Counted from the first letter of the stretch, positions 40,817 to 49,677 are shown. The stretch is 64,000 nt of DNA from Bordetella trematum (GCF_900078335.1 NZ_FKBR01000012.1:297671-361670), one strand, 5' to 3'. Numbers and translations are program-made. The notes: generated by a model not told the origin, from the sequence alone.

Positions 40817-41529
40817 GTCGCAGCTACCTCTGGGGCCGGCGCGAGCCCGGCGCGCCGCTTGCCTATGCGTTTCTCGGTCAGGTGCACCAAGGCACTCAGC
40901 CCGAAATTCAAGATGAAATACGTCAACGCCAGCAGGCCGAAGACTTCGAACGGACGGGTCAGCAAAACGCTGTTGATCTGGTTGGCCGCATACGTCAGCT
41001 CCTGCACGCCGATCACGTAGGCCAGCGAAGTCTCCTTCACGGTCGACACGAACTGGCTCAGCATGCTGGGCAGCATGTTGTAGAGCGCCTGCGGCAGGAT
41101 GATCCGCCGCATGGTCTGCATGTACGACAGGCCCAACGCACGACCGGCCTCTTGCTGCCCCGGCGGCAGCGCCTGGATGCCGGCGCGGATGATCTCGGCC
41201 AGATAGGCGCTTTCATAGCAGACCAGCGCCACGACCATGGTCGTCACGCCTGCCACCGGCCGGCCGATCAGCACCGGCACGAAAAAGTAGGCCCAGAAAA
41301 TGAACATCAGCAACGGCAGGCCGCGCACCACGTACACGATGGTCGAAGCCGGCCAGCGGAAGATGCGGTAGGGACTGATTCGGCCCAGCGCCAGCAGCAC
41401 GCCGCAAGGCAGCGCCAGCGTCAGGCTGATGGCCGCCAGGCCGAGCGTGGCGACCAGGCCGCCGATGGGGCCGTGCGGATACTGGCCGATCAGCAGCAGC
41501 AGCCAGTTATCTTTGAGGATATCCCACAT
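40813..41529 (-). CDS. amino-acid ABC transporter permease
   Basis: 238 residues with five or six helices and the HisM/GlnP-type EAA loop [29 protein letters not shown]. It forms the inner-membrane channel with the neighbouring permease. ATGA overlap with the ATPase gene downstream and zero spacing to the upstream permease. Confidence 0.92.
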   Translation of the reverse strand: MWDILKDNWLLLLIGQYPHGPIGGLVATLGLAAISLTLALPCGVLLALGRISPYRIFRWPASTIVYVVRGLPLLMFIFWAYFFVPVLIGRPVAGVTTMVVALVCYESAYLAEIIRAGIQALPPGQQEAGRALGLSYMQTMRRIILPQALYNMLPSMLSQFVSTVKETSLAYVIGVQELTYAANQINSVLLTRPFEVFGLLALTYFILNFGLSALVHLTEKRIGKRRAGLAPAPEVAAT

Positions 41530-42231
41530 TCAATGGCCTCCCAGCGGGCGATAGCGCCGTTGCAGCAAGGCGCCGCCGGCCATGATCAGGAAGGACAGCA
41601 GCAGATAGATCACCGTCACCATCGCATAGGCCTCGAACGTACGGAACGTATTGTTCTCGATCTCGAGCGCGACGGCGGTCAGCTCGGTCACGCCCACGGC
41701 CATCGCCAGGCTGGTGTTCTTGAGCAGCAGCAGCGTCTGGTTCAGCAGCGGCGGGATGGCGATACGAAAGGCCTGCGGCAGCACCACGCAACGCATGGTG
41801 CGCAGAAAGCTCAACCCCAGCGCGCGCGAGGCCTCGACCTGGCCGGCGGGAATGGCTCGCACCGCGCTGCGCAAGTCCTCGCAGACATAAGCCGACATCA
41901 CCAGCCCGATAGCGATACAGGAAAGGATGAACTCGCTGCCATGCTCGTTGAGCCAGTCGGCAATCCCCTGCGGCAACAGCGCGGGCACGCCGAAATACCA
42001 GAACAGGATCAGCACCAACATGGGCACGTTGCGATGAAAGGCCACGTACACCGAGATCAGCGCGTTGGCGGTCGGCGAGCCTGTCAGGCGGATAACCGCC
42101 AGCAGGCTGCCCACGACAAAGGCCAGAATCCAGGCAAGCCCAGCCAGCGCCAGGGTGGTGACAAGCCCCCTGAGCAGCCAGACCGGGTACTCCCCCTGGA
42201 AAATGGCGGAAAAATCGAAGACGTAATGCAT
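41530..42231 (-). CDS. amino-acid ABC transporter permease
   Basis: 233 residues, His/Glu/Gln/Arg permease family, with the EAA-type loop YVCEDLRSAVRAIPAGQVEASRALGLSF. Second membrane subunit of the heterodimer. It follows the binding-protein gene after 26 bp. Confidence 0.92.
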   Translation of the reverse strand: MHYVFDFSAIFQGEYPVWLLRGLVTTLALAGLAWILAFVVGSLLAVIRLTGSPTANALISVYVAFHRNVPMLVLILFWYFGVPALLPQGIADWLNEHGSEFILSCIAIGLVMSAYVCEDLRSAVRAIPAGQVEASRALGLSFLRTMRCVVLPQAFRIAIPPLLNQTLLLLKNTSLAMAVGVTELTAVALEIENNTFRTFEAYAMVTVIYLLLSFLIMAGGALLQRRYRPLGGH

Positions 42232-42257
42232 CTATGAAGATTCCGGCGCGAGACGCG

Positions 42258-43085
42258 TCAGCCCTTGATCGCTTCGATACGGAAGTCCCGCTTCATGTTG
42301 AACTGGGTATCGGGACCGAACCATTTGTCGAAGATCTGGGTCGCCTTGCCCGAAGCTTCCAACCCGTCGAGCACCTGGTTGACCTGCTTGAGCAGGGCCT
42401 CATCGCCGCGACGCACGCCCACGCCCCACGGTTCCACGAACAGCGCCGGCTCCAGGATCTTGACCGGCACGGCGCTGCCGGCGGCCTGCTGGCGCAGCTT
42501 GGCCAGCATCAGCTCGGAGCCGACAAAGCCGCGCACCTTGCCCTGCTGCAGGGCCAGGAAGGCGCCGCTGGGGTCCTTGAAGGTCACCGGGTCGACATCG
42601 GGAATGAACTTGCGCGCGCCCTGTTCCGAGGACGAGCCACGCACCGCGCTCACGCGCTTGCCGGCCAGATCGGCCGGCGTCGACAGGTCTTGGTCGTTGT
42701 CGCGCGCCAGCACCTTCTGCAGGCTCACGAAATGCTGGTGCGAGTAATCGATCTGCTGGGCGCGCTCCGGGCTCCAGCCCAGGTTGGCCGCCACCACGTC
42801 CACCCGGCCGGCGATCAGCTCGGGAATGCGCGCCTCGACGGCGATCAGCTTGATCTCCAGCGGCACGCCCAGGCTATCTGCGATCTCCTTGCACATGTCG
42901 ACCTCATAGCCGACGATGGCGCGCGTCTTGGGGTCCTGGAAGCTGAACGGCTCGGCCGTGCCCATCGTGCCGCAGATGAACTTGCCGCGCGCCTTGATCT
43001 CCTCGGGCGTAGCGGCCTGTGCGACGGGCGCCAGCGCGGCTGCCAGGCCGATGGAGGCGACGCAGGTGACGATCCATTTTTTCAT
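42258..43085 (-). CDS. periplasmic amino-acid binding protein
   Basis: 275 residues from the ATG at 43085, with a signal peptide ending AQAAT. Features of the family 3 solute-binding fold: KFICGTMGTAEPFSFQD, VGYEVDMCKEIADSLG, VDVVAANLGWSPERAQQIDYS. Family members bind polar amino acids. The presence of an aminotransferase and an RraA-type aldolase upstream suggests a glutamate-like ligand, possibly a 4-hydroxylated one. The ligand is inference. Confidence 0.9.
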   Translation of the reverse strand: MKKWIVTCVASIGLAAALAPVAQAATPEEIKARGKFICGTMGTAEPFSFQDPKTRAIVGYEVDMCKEIADSLGVPLEIKLIAVEARIPELIAGRVDVVAANLGWSPERAQQIDYSHQHFVSLQKVLARDNDQDLSTPADLAGKRVSAVRGSSSEQGARKFIPDVDPVTFKDPSGAFLALQQGKVRGFVGSELMLAKLRQQAAGSAVPVKILEPALFVEPWGVGVRRGDEALLKQVNQVLDGLEASGKATQIFDKWFGPDTQFNMKRDFRIEAIKG

Positions 43086-43130
43086 GATGTTTCCCTTGAA
43101 ATATTGGTATGGCTGACTTGCCAACGACGA

Positions 43131-43149
43131 TGGCCCCGTAAAGGGGCCA
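43131..43149. terminator. hairpin between aminotransferase and binding-protein genes
   Basis: TGGCCCC, five-base loop, GGGGCCA: 7-bp stem just after the aminotransferase stop, 46 bp before the binding-protein start. It may reduce but not abolish read-through from the aldolase-aminotransferase genes into the transporter genes. Confidence 0.5.
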
Positions 43150-43155
43150 CCGGAT

Positions 43156-44373
43156 TTAAACCAGCCTGCCGCAAGCCTGGGCAATGCGGCGGCATCCCTC
43201 CTCGATGTTCTCCATCGAGGTTGCGAAACTCAGGCGCACATACGGCGACAGCCCATAAGCCGTGCCGTCGAGCACCGCCACGCCAGCCTCATCGAGCAGG
43301 AACATGACGACGTCCAGATCGGTGCGCAGCTCCTTGCCCGCCGGCGTGCGCCGGCCCAGCAGTCCGCCCACGCAAGGATAGACGTAGAACGCCCCCTGGG
43401 GCTGCGGGCAACGAATGCCCGGCACCGCGTTCAGCAAGGCCACGATGCGATCACGACGTGCATGGAACACCCGCGCAGCCTCGCTCACGCACGCCTGGTC
43501 GGCCGACAGCGCCACGCATGCGGCCGCCTGGCTGATGGCGCTCACGCAGCTGGTGCTCTGTGAAATCAAGGCCGCCATGGCCTTGATCAGCACCTTCGGC
43601 CCGCCCGCGTATCCGAGACGCCAACCGGTCATGGCATAGGCCTTGGAGACGCCATTGATCGTCAATGTGCGGCTGGCCAGCTCGGGCGCGGCCACCGCCG
43701 GCGACACGTGGCGCTGCTCGCCATAGGCGAGATGCTCGTAAATCTCGTCGGTCATCAGCCAAACATGCGGATGACGCGCCAGCACCCCGGCCAACGCCTG
43801 CAACTCCTGGGGACTGTACATGGCGCCGGTGGGATTGCTCGGCGTATTCAGCAGCAGCCACTTGGTGCGCGGCGTGATGGCCTGCTCCAGCGCCTGCGGC
43901 GTCAGCTTGAAGCCGGCCTCTTCCGGGCAAGCCACCACGACCGGCGTACCTTCGTTGACCAGCACCATGTCCGGATACGACACCCAGTACGGCGCAGGAA
44001 TGATCACCTCGTCGCCCGCCTGCACCGTGGCGGCCAGAGCCGTGTAGAGCAGCTGCTTGGCGCCAACGCCCACGATCAGCTCGTCCAGCGCATAGTCCAG
44101 GCCGTTCTCGTTCAGGAACTTGGCGCGCACGGCCTGCAGCAAGGACTTCATGCCCACCGACGCCGTATAGCGGATATCGCCGCTGTTGAGCGCCTCGATG
44201 CCCGCCAGCACGATGTGCGCCGGCGTCGGCAGATCCGGCTCGCCCACGGTGAAATCGACGATATCGCGCCCTTCGGCCCGCAACTGATCCACCCGAGTCT
44301 TGGCCGCCATGCTGGGAGAAGGCTTGATGGCGCGGGCGCGCGCAGCCAGCAACCCCGTATCCACGCCGCTCAT
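43156..44373 (-). CDS. class I pyridoxal-phosphate aminotransferase
   Basis: 405 residues of the aspartate aminotransferase fold type I. It contains DFTVGEPDLPTP, NTPSNPTGAMY, MTDEIYEHLAY and the PLP Lys in TINGVSKAYAMTGWRLGY, then the carboxylate-binding Arg in VRLSFATS. It would convert an amino acid to the 2-oxo acid. Overlap (ATGA) with the RraA-type aldolase gene suggests that the oxo acid is the aldolase substrate. Confidence 0.92.
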   Translation of the reverse strand: MSGVDTGLLAARARAIKPSPSMAAKTRVDQLRAEGRDIVDFTVGEPDLPTPAHIVLAGIEALNSGDIRYTASVGMKSLLQAVRAKFLNENGLDYALDELIVGVGAKQLLYTALAATVQAGDEVIIPAPYWVSYPDMVLVNEGTPVVVACPEEAGFKLTPQALEQAITPRTKWLLLNTPSNPTGAMYSPQELQALAGVLARHPHVWLMTDEIYEHLAYGEQRHVSPAVAAPELASRTLTINGVSKAYAMTGWRLGYAGGPKVLIKAMAALISQSTSCVSAISQAAACVALSADQACVSEAARVFHARRDRIVALLNAVPGIRCPQPQGAFYVYPCVGGLLGRRTPAGKELRTDLDVVMFLLDEAGVAVLDGTAYGLSPYVRLSFATSMENIEEGCRRIAQACGRLV

Positions 44374-45086
44374 GCCAGCCCCTTGGCGGCAAACGCGGCC
44401 TGCATCCAGCTTTGCGTCTTCGAGCCGCCGGCGATTTCTTCCATGATGCGCGCCTCCTTGTCGGCGTGCGCCCGGGCGGCCGCGATCAGCGCCTCGGCCT
44501 CCTCGGCCGGGAAGCTCACCAGGCCGTCTTCGTCGCCCACCAGAAGGTCGCCCGGCTGAATCACCTGCCCGCCGATCGACACCGGCACGTTCACCTCGCC
44601 GGGGCCATCCTTGTAGGGCCCGCGATGGCTATGACCGCGCGCATAGCACGGAAAGCTATCGGCTTCGAACGCGCCCACGTCGCGAATCGCACCATCGACC
44701 ACCACGCCGGCGCAGCCATGCACCTGCAGATAACGCTTCATGATTTCGCCCAGCACCGCATTGGACAGATCGCCGCCGGCGTCGATGACCAGTACATGAC
44801 CCGGCTGCACCATCATCATGGCCTTGTAGATCATGAGGTTGTCACCCGGGCGGGTCTTGACCGTCAGCGCGGTCCCGACCAGCTTGCCGCTGCGGTTGTA
44901 GCGATGCAGGCCGGCGACGCCCTCGCGGCGGGCCAGGTTGTCGCTCAGATGCGGCGTGACGATACCGGCCAGCGCCTGCAGGACGGAAGAAGAAGCAACA
45001 GGGGCGGCAGGCAAGATGCGCGTGCCGGTGATGGGGGTGGCCATGGAGTCTGCGTAATCCTGAAAATCGAATGAGACAGGCAGCAT
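44370..45086 (-). CDS. RraA-family aldolase (4-hydroxy-4-methyl-2-oxoglutarate type)
   Basis: 238 residues from the ATG at 45086, which has GGGAAAGGG upstream; ATG 45044 and GTG 45128 are alternatives. The fold is shown by PGDNLMIYKAMMMVQPGHVLVIDAGGD, GEIMKRYLQVHGCAGVVVDGAIRD and PVSIGGQVIQPGDLLVGDEDG. The GxxxD and DGxxRD residues bind metal and pyruvate in 4-hydroxy-4-methyl-2-oxoglutarate/4-carboxy-4-hydroxy-2-oxoadipate aldolases, which release pyruvate. Translationally coupled to the aminotransferase. Confidence 0.85.
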   Translation of the reverse strand: MLPVSFDFQDYADSMATPITGTRILPAAPVASSSVLQALAGIVTPHLSDNLARREGVAGLHRYNRSGKLVGTALTVKTRPGDNLMIYKAMMMVQPGHVLVIDAGGDLSNAVLGEIMKRYLQVHGCAGVVVDGAIRDVGAFEADSFPCYARGHSHRGPYKDGPGEVNVPVSIGGQVIQPGDLLVGDEDGLVSFPAEEAEALIAAARAHADKEARIMEEIAGGSKTQSWMQAAFAAKGLA

Positions 45087-45141
45087 GGTCGGCCCTTTCC
45101 CCGCGCGAACAAAGGGATTAAATTTCACCCCACTCCATCTC

Positions 45142-45184
45142 TTTTAGGAATATAAGGGTTATCACCTAATAGAATTTTAGGAAT
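45142..45184. promoter_or_regulatory. LysR-type operator region with TTAGG half-sites
   Basis: TTTTAGGAAT occurs at 45142-45151 and 45175-45184, and TTAGG (45144-45148) pairs with CCTAA (45165-45169); CTAA-N7-TTAG gives a T-N11-A-like box. It lies between the divergent aldolase and LysR genes, as expected for LysR autoregulation and activation. Confidence 0.6.
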
Positions 45185-45198
45185 GAACTCCCTAAGCC

Positions 45199-46095
45199 AT
45201 GCTGACCTTCAAACAGATCGAGGCCCTTTACTGGACCGTACGCCTGGGCACGCTTTCCGCTGCCGCCCAAAAGCTGCACACCACCCAATCGGCCATCACC
45301 AAGCGCATCCAGGAGCTGGAAGCCGACTTCGACGTGGCCCTGTTCGACCGCTCGGGCCATCGTGCCGAACTCACGGCGCGCGGCCACGAAGCCTTCACGC
45401 TTGCCGAAGAGATGCTGGGGCACCGGGACCGGCTGCTGGTGCGCCTGAAAGGACAGCACACCCTCACCGGAACCTTCCGTTTCGGCATCACCGAGATCAC
45501 CGCCATGACCTGGCTGCCCTCGCTCATCCGCCTGCTGCGCACGCACTACCCGCGCATCACCCTGGAGCCGCATATCGATCTGGGCGCCGACCTGCAGAAA
45601 CGGCTGCAGGCCGGCCAGCTCGACATGGCATTTCTGCACAGCGAGTTCGCCGAGCCGGGCCTGGAGGTTGCCCCGTTGCAGCGGCTGGAGTTCGCCTGGA
45701 TGGGCAGCCCTGACATGATCGACCCCAGCAGGGTCTACACCCCCGCCGATATCGCCGCGCTGCCGCTGCTGCGCCAGAGCCGGGAATCGGGCCTGAACAT
45801 GATCTACGACGGCTGGCTCAAGCCACACACTCCCGCGCACAACATGTTCACCATCAACAGCCTGATCGCCATGGCCGGCCTGACCGCCGCCGGCTTCGGC
45901 GTCAGCTGCCTGCCACGGGATTACTTCACCGAAATGCTCAGCAGCCGCAAGCTCGTGATAGCCCGCACCAGCATCGCGGCGCCGCAATCCATGTACTGCG
46001 CCATGTACCGCAACGGCGCCGACGACGCCTTCTGCGAAAGCGTCGTCGAACTGGCCCGCAGCTGCTGCGAGTTCTCCTTCAACGGCCGGCACTGA
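45199..46095 (+). CDS. LysR-family transcriptional regulator
   Basis: 298 residues. The N-terminal winged helix FKQIEALYWTVRLGTLSAAAQKLHTTQSAITKRIQELE is typical, followed by the periplasmic-binding-like effector domain (TGTFRFGITEITAMTWLPSLI onward). Divergent from the aldolase-aminotransferase-ABC genes, which it most likely controls with an amino acid or oxo acid as co-inducer. Confidence 0.9.
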   Translation: MLTFKQIEALYWTVRLGTLSAAAQKLHTTQSAITKRIQELEADFDVALFDRSGHRAELTARGHEAFTLAEEMLGHRDRLLVRLKGQHTLTGTFRFGITEITAMTWLPSLIRLLRTHYPRITLEPHIDLGADLQKRLQAGQLDMAFLHSEFAEPGLEVAPLQRLEFAWMGSPDMIDPSRVYTPADIAALPLLRQSRESGLNMIYDGWLKPHTPAHNMFTINSLIAMAGLTAAGFGVSCLPRDYFTEMLSSRKLVIARTSIAAPQSMYCAMYRNGADDAFCESVVELARSCCEFSFNGRH

Positions 46096-46630
46096 GCCGG
46101 CAAGCGGGGCAGGCCGCCCCGCGCCCTGCGGTCCGGCCCCGCCTCACCACCGTGCAACACCGGCGAGGCTGCGCGCAGCGCCTCGCCGGGCGTGACATTT
46201 GCCTGTCGTCTGCAATCGCCCCTCAGGGCCCGATCCGGGCGCCCCGATGAGGAAAAATGTTTCTCTGCATGGCCACGCCCTGCCTCGTTTTTCCTCTTCA
46301 TCCCCGTTCCCATGCAAGCGCTCCCGGATCCCACCTGTCCTCGCCCTGCGGGTCAACGCGACCTGCCCCCGCACGCGGCCACCGGCCAGCCAGCCCACGC
46401 CCTGACGGCAAAGGCCCGTCCGCGGCCTGCCCCCCGCCCCGACTCCATGCAACGCTCAGTGCCGGCCGCGTCGCGCCCGGCCGCCGCGCATCGTCGCCCC
46501 GCGCTCGCCAGCGGCCCGCCCCGGTAACGCAGCCCCATGCAGGCCCGCGCTGCGCCCGCCAGGGCCAACGCCGCACCAGCCGTCTACCCCGAAACACGTT
46601 CACCCATCCAGCCGCCGCCCAGGAGGCATC
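46096..46630. other. gene-free GC-rich gap
   Basis: 535 bp between the LysR gene and the methyltransferase gene. Frames are open because of high GC, but none has a recognisable domain or a good ribosome binding site. I see no RNA gene or repeat. Confidence 0.5.
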
Positions 46631-47200
46631 ATGCGCATCTCCGAGCACATCCACTTCTACAAAGAACTCCTGCGCGACCCGCTCGCCGTTTCCGCCATCG
46701 CACCCTCCGCGCCCGGGCTGGCCACCCTGATGACCGCAGGCGTCTCGCCCGGCAACGGTCTGGTCATGGAACTGGGCGCCGGCACCGGCACGCTCACCCG
46801 GGCGCTGCTCGCCAAAGGTGTGGCCGAATCCGAAATCGTGCTGGTCGAATCCAACCCCCGCTTCGCCGCCCTCCTCAGAAAGCAATACGCGCAAAGCCGT
46901 ATCGTCGAAGGCGACGCCAGCAAGCTGCCCACCCTGCTGCACGACGTCCCCCGCCAGATCGCCACCGTCGTCAGCGGCCTGCCCCTGCGTTCCATGCCCC
47001 GGCGCGTGATACACAACATCCTCGACGGCGCCTTCCGCCACCTCCGTCCGGACGGCTCTTTCTATCAATTCACCTACGGCTTCAAATGCCCCGTGCCCGC
47101 CGACACCCTCCACCATCTCGGCCTGCGCGCCGAACGCGTCGGCCGCGTCATCCTCAACGCCCCGCCCGCCACCGTCTACCGGATCGAGCTACGGCGATAA
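46631..47200 (+). CDS. PmtA-like SAM-dependent phospholipid methyltransferase
   Basis: 189 residues, class I methyltransferase. RISEHIHFYKELLRDPLAVSAIAPSA at the N-terminus and the SAM loop VMELGAGTGTLTRALL (near residue 40) match the Rhodobacter-type phosphatidylethanolamine N-methyltransferase/rRNA dimethylase-like family, ending with YRIEL. It may methylate phosphatidylethanolamine at the cytoplasmic membrane face, but related small enzymes have other lipids as substrates. Preceded by AGGAGGCATC; stands alone. Confidence 0.8.
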   Translation: MRISEHIHFYKELLRDPLAVSAIAPSAPGLATLMTAGVSPGNGLVMELGAGTGTLTRALLAKGVAESEIVLVESNPRFAALLRKQYAQSRIVEGDASKLPTLLHDVPRQIATVVSGLPLRSMPRRVIHNILDGAFRHLRPDGSFYQFTYGFKCPVPADTLHHLGLRAERVGRVILNAPPATVYRIELRR

Positions 47201-47704
47201 CATCCACGAAAGCGACTCAAGAAGGATTCTTGCCCAAAGATCTCCCCCCGGCCATCGCCCCAGGGTCCCGCCTCGTTGGCGTGTGCTGCGAGGCGCGCTC
47301 ATCGCTACCGCGACCGGCCGCGCGCCGCAGGTTGACTCACCACAAGCGCATCTTGTCGTTGAACCGGGAGTGACCGAGCCCCGCCGGGGCCAGGTGGAAA
47401 CACGAAAAACCGGCCTCCAGACAGACGATGCCTACGCCGACCAGGCAGTCGTCGGTCCTGGCGTGAGATCTTAAAGGAGGGATATCAAGTGAGCGGCCGC
47501 CAAATCACTTTCGCAGCTTGCGGACGGACCCGTCCCGCTCATCGGCCGAGCATCCTGAGACGTCAGGAGTCGACATAAACACGTGGCCGCGCCGGCACAA
47601 AAGAGCCCAGCATACTGGACGCCACCGGGCCTGCACGCACGCCCCGGGGTCAGTATCGCCACCAGGCCGGCAGAAGCAAGCCCGTGGCGAACTGCCCCAA
47701 GGAA
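47201..47704. other. gap without a supported gene
   Basis: 504 bp. An excellent Shine-Dalgarno AAAGGAGG (47473-47480) sits eight bases before a GTG at 47489, but the frame stops after 28 codons, so this may be the 5' end of a decayed gene. No RNA family was recognised. Confidence 0.4.
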
Positions 47705-47872
47705 TTAACCCGAGTGCGCGCGCTTGCCGGGGTTCTTCTTGTGGTGGGTATGCGCGCCACGCTCACGGCTAACGCGCTGGCCACGACCTTGCGTCGTAAA
47801 GGTCACGCCCTTGGGTGCGACGGGAGCGGGAGTGCGCCGACGATCGGCTTCGGTAACGATTTTGGTGCCCAT
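47705..47872 (-). CDS. small basic protein of unknown function
   Basis: 55 residues from the ATG at 47872; an ATG two codons earlier (47878) abuts the GGAGAG ribosome binding site and is less likely. The protein begins MGTKIVTEADRRRTPAPVAP and is rich in Arg, Lys and His with no hydrophobic segment. It ends HHKKNPGKRAHSG, suggesting nucleic-acid binding by charge. The ribosome binding site and normal codon use make it a credible small gene. Function unknown. Confidence 0.5.
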   Translation of the reverse strand: MGTKIVTEADRRRTPAPVAPKGVTFTTQGRGQRVSRERGAHTHHKKNPGKRAHSG

Positions 47873-47878
47873 GGACAT

Positions 47879-48785
47879 CTCTCCAGTTTGGTTAAGCCCG
47901 CTATTGTTCCACATTCGCCCGGTTTATTCTCGGGAACAAGGGGCTGGCGGAGACGATGCGCCGGCCAAGGCGACGCGCCCTCGCCCTTGATGCCCTAAAG
48001 CGCATGGCTGCAGGCCTAAGCATTCCTGGGGTAATCCCCCCCCATCCATTGCTAAGCCTGGGATGCTTAGCGGGTCTGATATTGATAAGCTAATCGATCG
48101 TTGATACCGGCAACGCGGTGCCGCCATTGGGTCGATGTCATGCGAGACTGCTCTACAGGCCGACAAAGAACACCACACGGGCTACGACCACAATGACGAC
48201 CGTGAGTTCCTGCAGAACGACTTTCGACATATGGTCTTTGAAGCCTGCGCCATTCGCCATACCTCATTATGAGTATGCGCTTTCCAGTGGTTTGGTATAG
48301 CGGCCATCTTTTAGATTGAAAGAGATGCTGGACGCATCGATTGTGCGAATCTGAGCCGCCTTGCTGCGCCGGACTTCGCAAAGGCCAGAATAGACCTGAT
48401 GCGGCGATATTTGGGGCGTCTGATCAATCAACCGTTTAATTAGAACGAAGGCACTTGAGTTAGATTCTTATCCGTGCCATGTCGTTATTTTGATCGAATG
48501 GGACAGTGTACGCAAAATTTTGAGTCCGCGCTCGCTAGGAGAATCGCCCGCCCACCGTGCCTGCCTAATAAAACTGTTGGGACCTCGGAACAGCGAGACA
48601 CCGGAAGGATCGTCGGCTATCGATGGTAAGGCACTAACGGTCAAGAATGATTGGTTCTAACGGACTGCTTCGGCCAGAAGCGGACTTCCGATAAGCGATG
48701 TGGCGTACCACGAGACGGGATGCGATTCCGACTTAAACATTGAAGCTAGGCGCCAAAAAGCAGAGAAGCTTATATTGTTCACTTG
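47879..48785. other. gene-free AT-richer segment at the left edge of the accessory region
   Basis: About 900 bp. Frames are short and without domains. An imperfect inverted repeat TAAGCATTCC / GGGATGCTTA lies around 48018-48070. Base composition falls from chromosomal levels in this stretch, so it probably contains the island's left boundary. No attachment-site repeat could be identified. Confidence 0.5.
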
Positions 48786-48814
48786 TTGCAATTTCTATAC
48801 ATCTAAGGTAATAT
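48786..48814 (+). promoter_or_regulatory. promoter for the tRNA-like RNA
   Basis: TTGCAA (48786-48791), a 17-bp spacer and TAATAT (48809-48814). The predicted start point, six to eight bases on, falls at 48821-48822, exactly the 5' end of the tRNA-like element. Both boxes match consensus at only four of six positions. Confidence 0.5.
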
Positions 48815-48820
48815 AAAATC

Positions 48821-48887
48821 GGGCGAATGGTGTAATGGAAACACACCCGCAAGGGAGTATTTGGAGGGTTCGATTCCCTCTCCGCCA
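48821..48887 (+). ncRNA. tRNA-like RNA element without a normal anticodon arm
   Basis: The 66-67 bases look like a shrunken glycine-type tRNA. The acceptor is GGCGAA (48822-48827) with TCCGCC (48881-48886, one mismatch). The D-arm is GTGT-AATGGAA-ACAC (48830-48844). The T-arm is GAGGG-TTCGATT-CCCTC (48864-48880). Where the anticodon arm belongs there is only CCC-GCAA-GGG (48846-48855), a GNRA-capped mini-hairpin, so it cannot decode. It could be a tRNA fragment left by island insertion, or a dedicated RNA. Its 3' strand also pairs with the ribosome binding site of the HEPN gene that follows. Confidence 0.6.
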
Positions 48888-48921
48888 AAGGGCATGACAC
48901 GTTTCGTGCCCTTTGGCGGAG
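48880..48921 (+). promoter_or_regulatory. 15-bp hairpin that hides the HEPN ribosome binding site
   Basis: CTCCGCCAAAGGGCA (48880-48894) and TGCCCTTTGGCGGAG (48907-48921) are perfectly complementary around a 12-base loop. The left arm includes the acceptor strand of the tRNA-like RNA; the right arm ends in GGAG, the best Shine-Dalgarno of the next gene. The tRNA-like fold and the full hairpin therefore exclude each other. No T-run, so translational control or transcript processing is more likely than termination. Confidence 0.7.
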
Positions 48922-48933
48922 CCCATATGACAT

Positions 48934-49677
48934 ATGGACATGACCAATAAAAAAGCTACCGTTGCAGAGCTTTACAGGTATCACACAGCGAACCTTCGTG
49001 CGCTCAAAGCAGCGAAGGGTCAGATCGCTCCTCTGGCTAAAGCGGCAATTTCGACAAATAGGACCGCAGAGCTGACGTCGCTTCTAAAGCTCTATGCGTT
49101 TCTAATTGGTGCATGGGCTGAAGTTCGTCTGCAGAAAGTACTTCATGAGCCAAGTGCATTCTCGGCAATAGAACGCGCTTCGGTCTCAAATGAAAGAACT
49201 CAACTTGATCAATGGAAGAGACTCGCAGAGGTCGCCTTCCGTAAGCATTACCACATCGAGCCCGCTACGCCCGTGCGTACGTTTCCGTTTACGGCCAGGT
49301 CAAGATTTGAGGCAATTTTAAAGCTGTTTGATAATGAACTAAGCGTCGTCATCACCGTCAGAAATAAGCTCGCACACGGTCAATGGGCATACGCTCTCAA
49401 CGGTGCTAATGACGCGGTCGAACAAGGCATAATGAAGGAGCTGAGAAGAGAGAATTTTCTTTCCTTACAGTTCAAAGATGCTCTGATTTCTTGCATTGCC
49501 GACATCGCAAATATCTTGGTTGTATCGCAGCAAACATTCGAAAGAGATTTTGACCGACTGTTCGCCAAGCTCGAACAGCTTCAAGCGAACCTAGAAAATC
49601 GACAATACGCTAAATATGAGGCGATGCTGATTGCCCGCCATCAGCGTGCGAAACAAGCTCGGAGTGGCGGCGGCTAG
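48934..49677 (+). CDS. HEPN-domain protein, likely RNase effector
   Basis: 247 residues, mostly helical. ITVRNKLAHGQW supplies the RNxxxH (R143...H148) motif that is the catalytic signature of HEPN ribonucleases, preceded by a long helix with FLIGAWAEVRLQKVL. HEPN proteins cut tRNA or mRNA in toxin-antitoxin and abortive-infection systems. No nucleotidyltransferase (MNT) antitoxin gene is adjacent. Instead the gene follows a tRNA-like RNA and a hairpin that covers its GGAG. Starts at 48934 and 48940 are both possible, and a seven-codon mini-frame at 48927 precedes them. Codon use is AT-richer than the chromosome, consistent with transfer. Confidence 0.75.
   Translation: MDMTNKKATVAELYRYHTANLRALKAAKGQIAPLAKAAISTNRTAELTSLLKLYAFLIGAWAEVRLQKVLHEPSAFSAIERASVSNERTQLDQWKRLAEVAFRKHYHIEPATPVRTFPFTARSRFEAILKLFDNELSVVITVRNKLAHGQWAYALNGANDAVEQGIMKELRRENFLSLQFKDALISCIADIANILVVSQQTFERDFDRLFAKLEQLQANLENRQYAKYEAMLIARHQRAKQARSGGG

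Noticed and set aside
47201..47704. RNase P RNA, tmRNA or 6S RNA in the gap
   Set aside because: None of the conserved core segments of these RNAs could be found on the strand shown; the resemblance was only in GC-rich hairpins.
48821..48887. Functional tRNA-Gly gene
   Set aside because: Only ~66 bases, no seven-base anticodon loop, six-base acceptor with a mismatch; it cannot decode, so it is called tRNA-like only.
48880..48921. Rho-independent terminator
   Set aside because: The stem is strong but no T-run follows, and its 3' arm contains the next gene's Shine-Dalgarno, so a regulatory hairpin is preferred.
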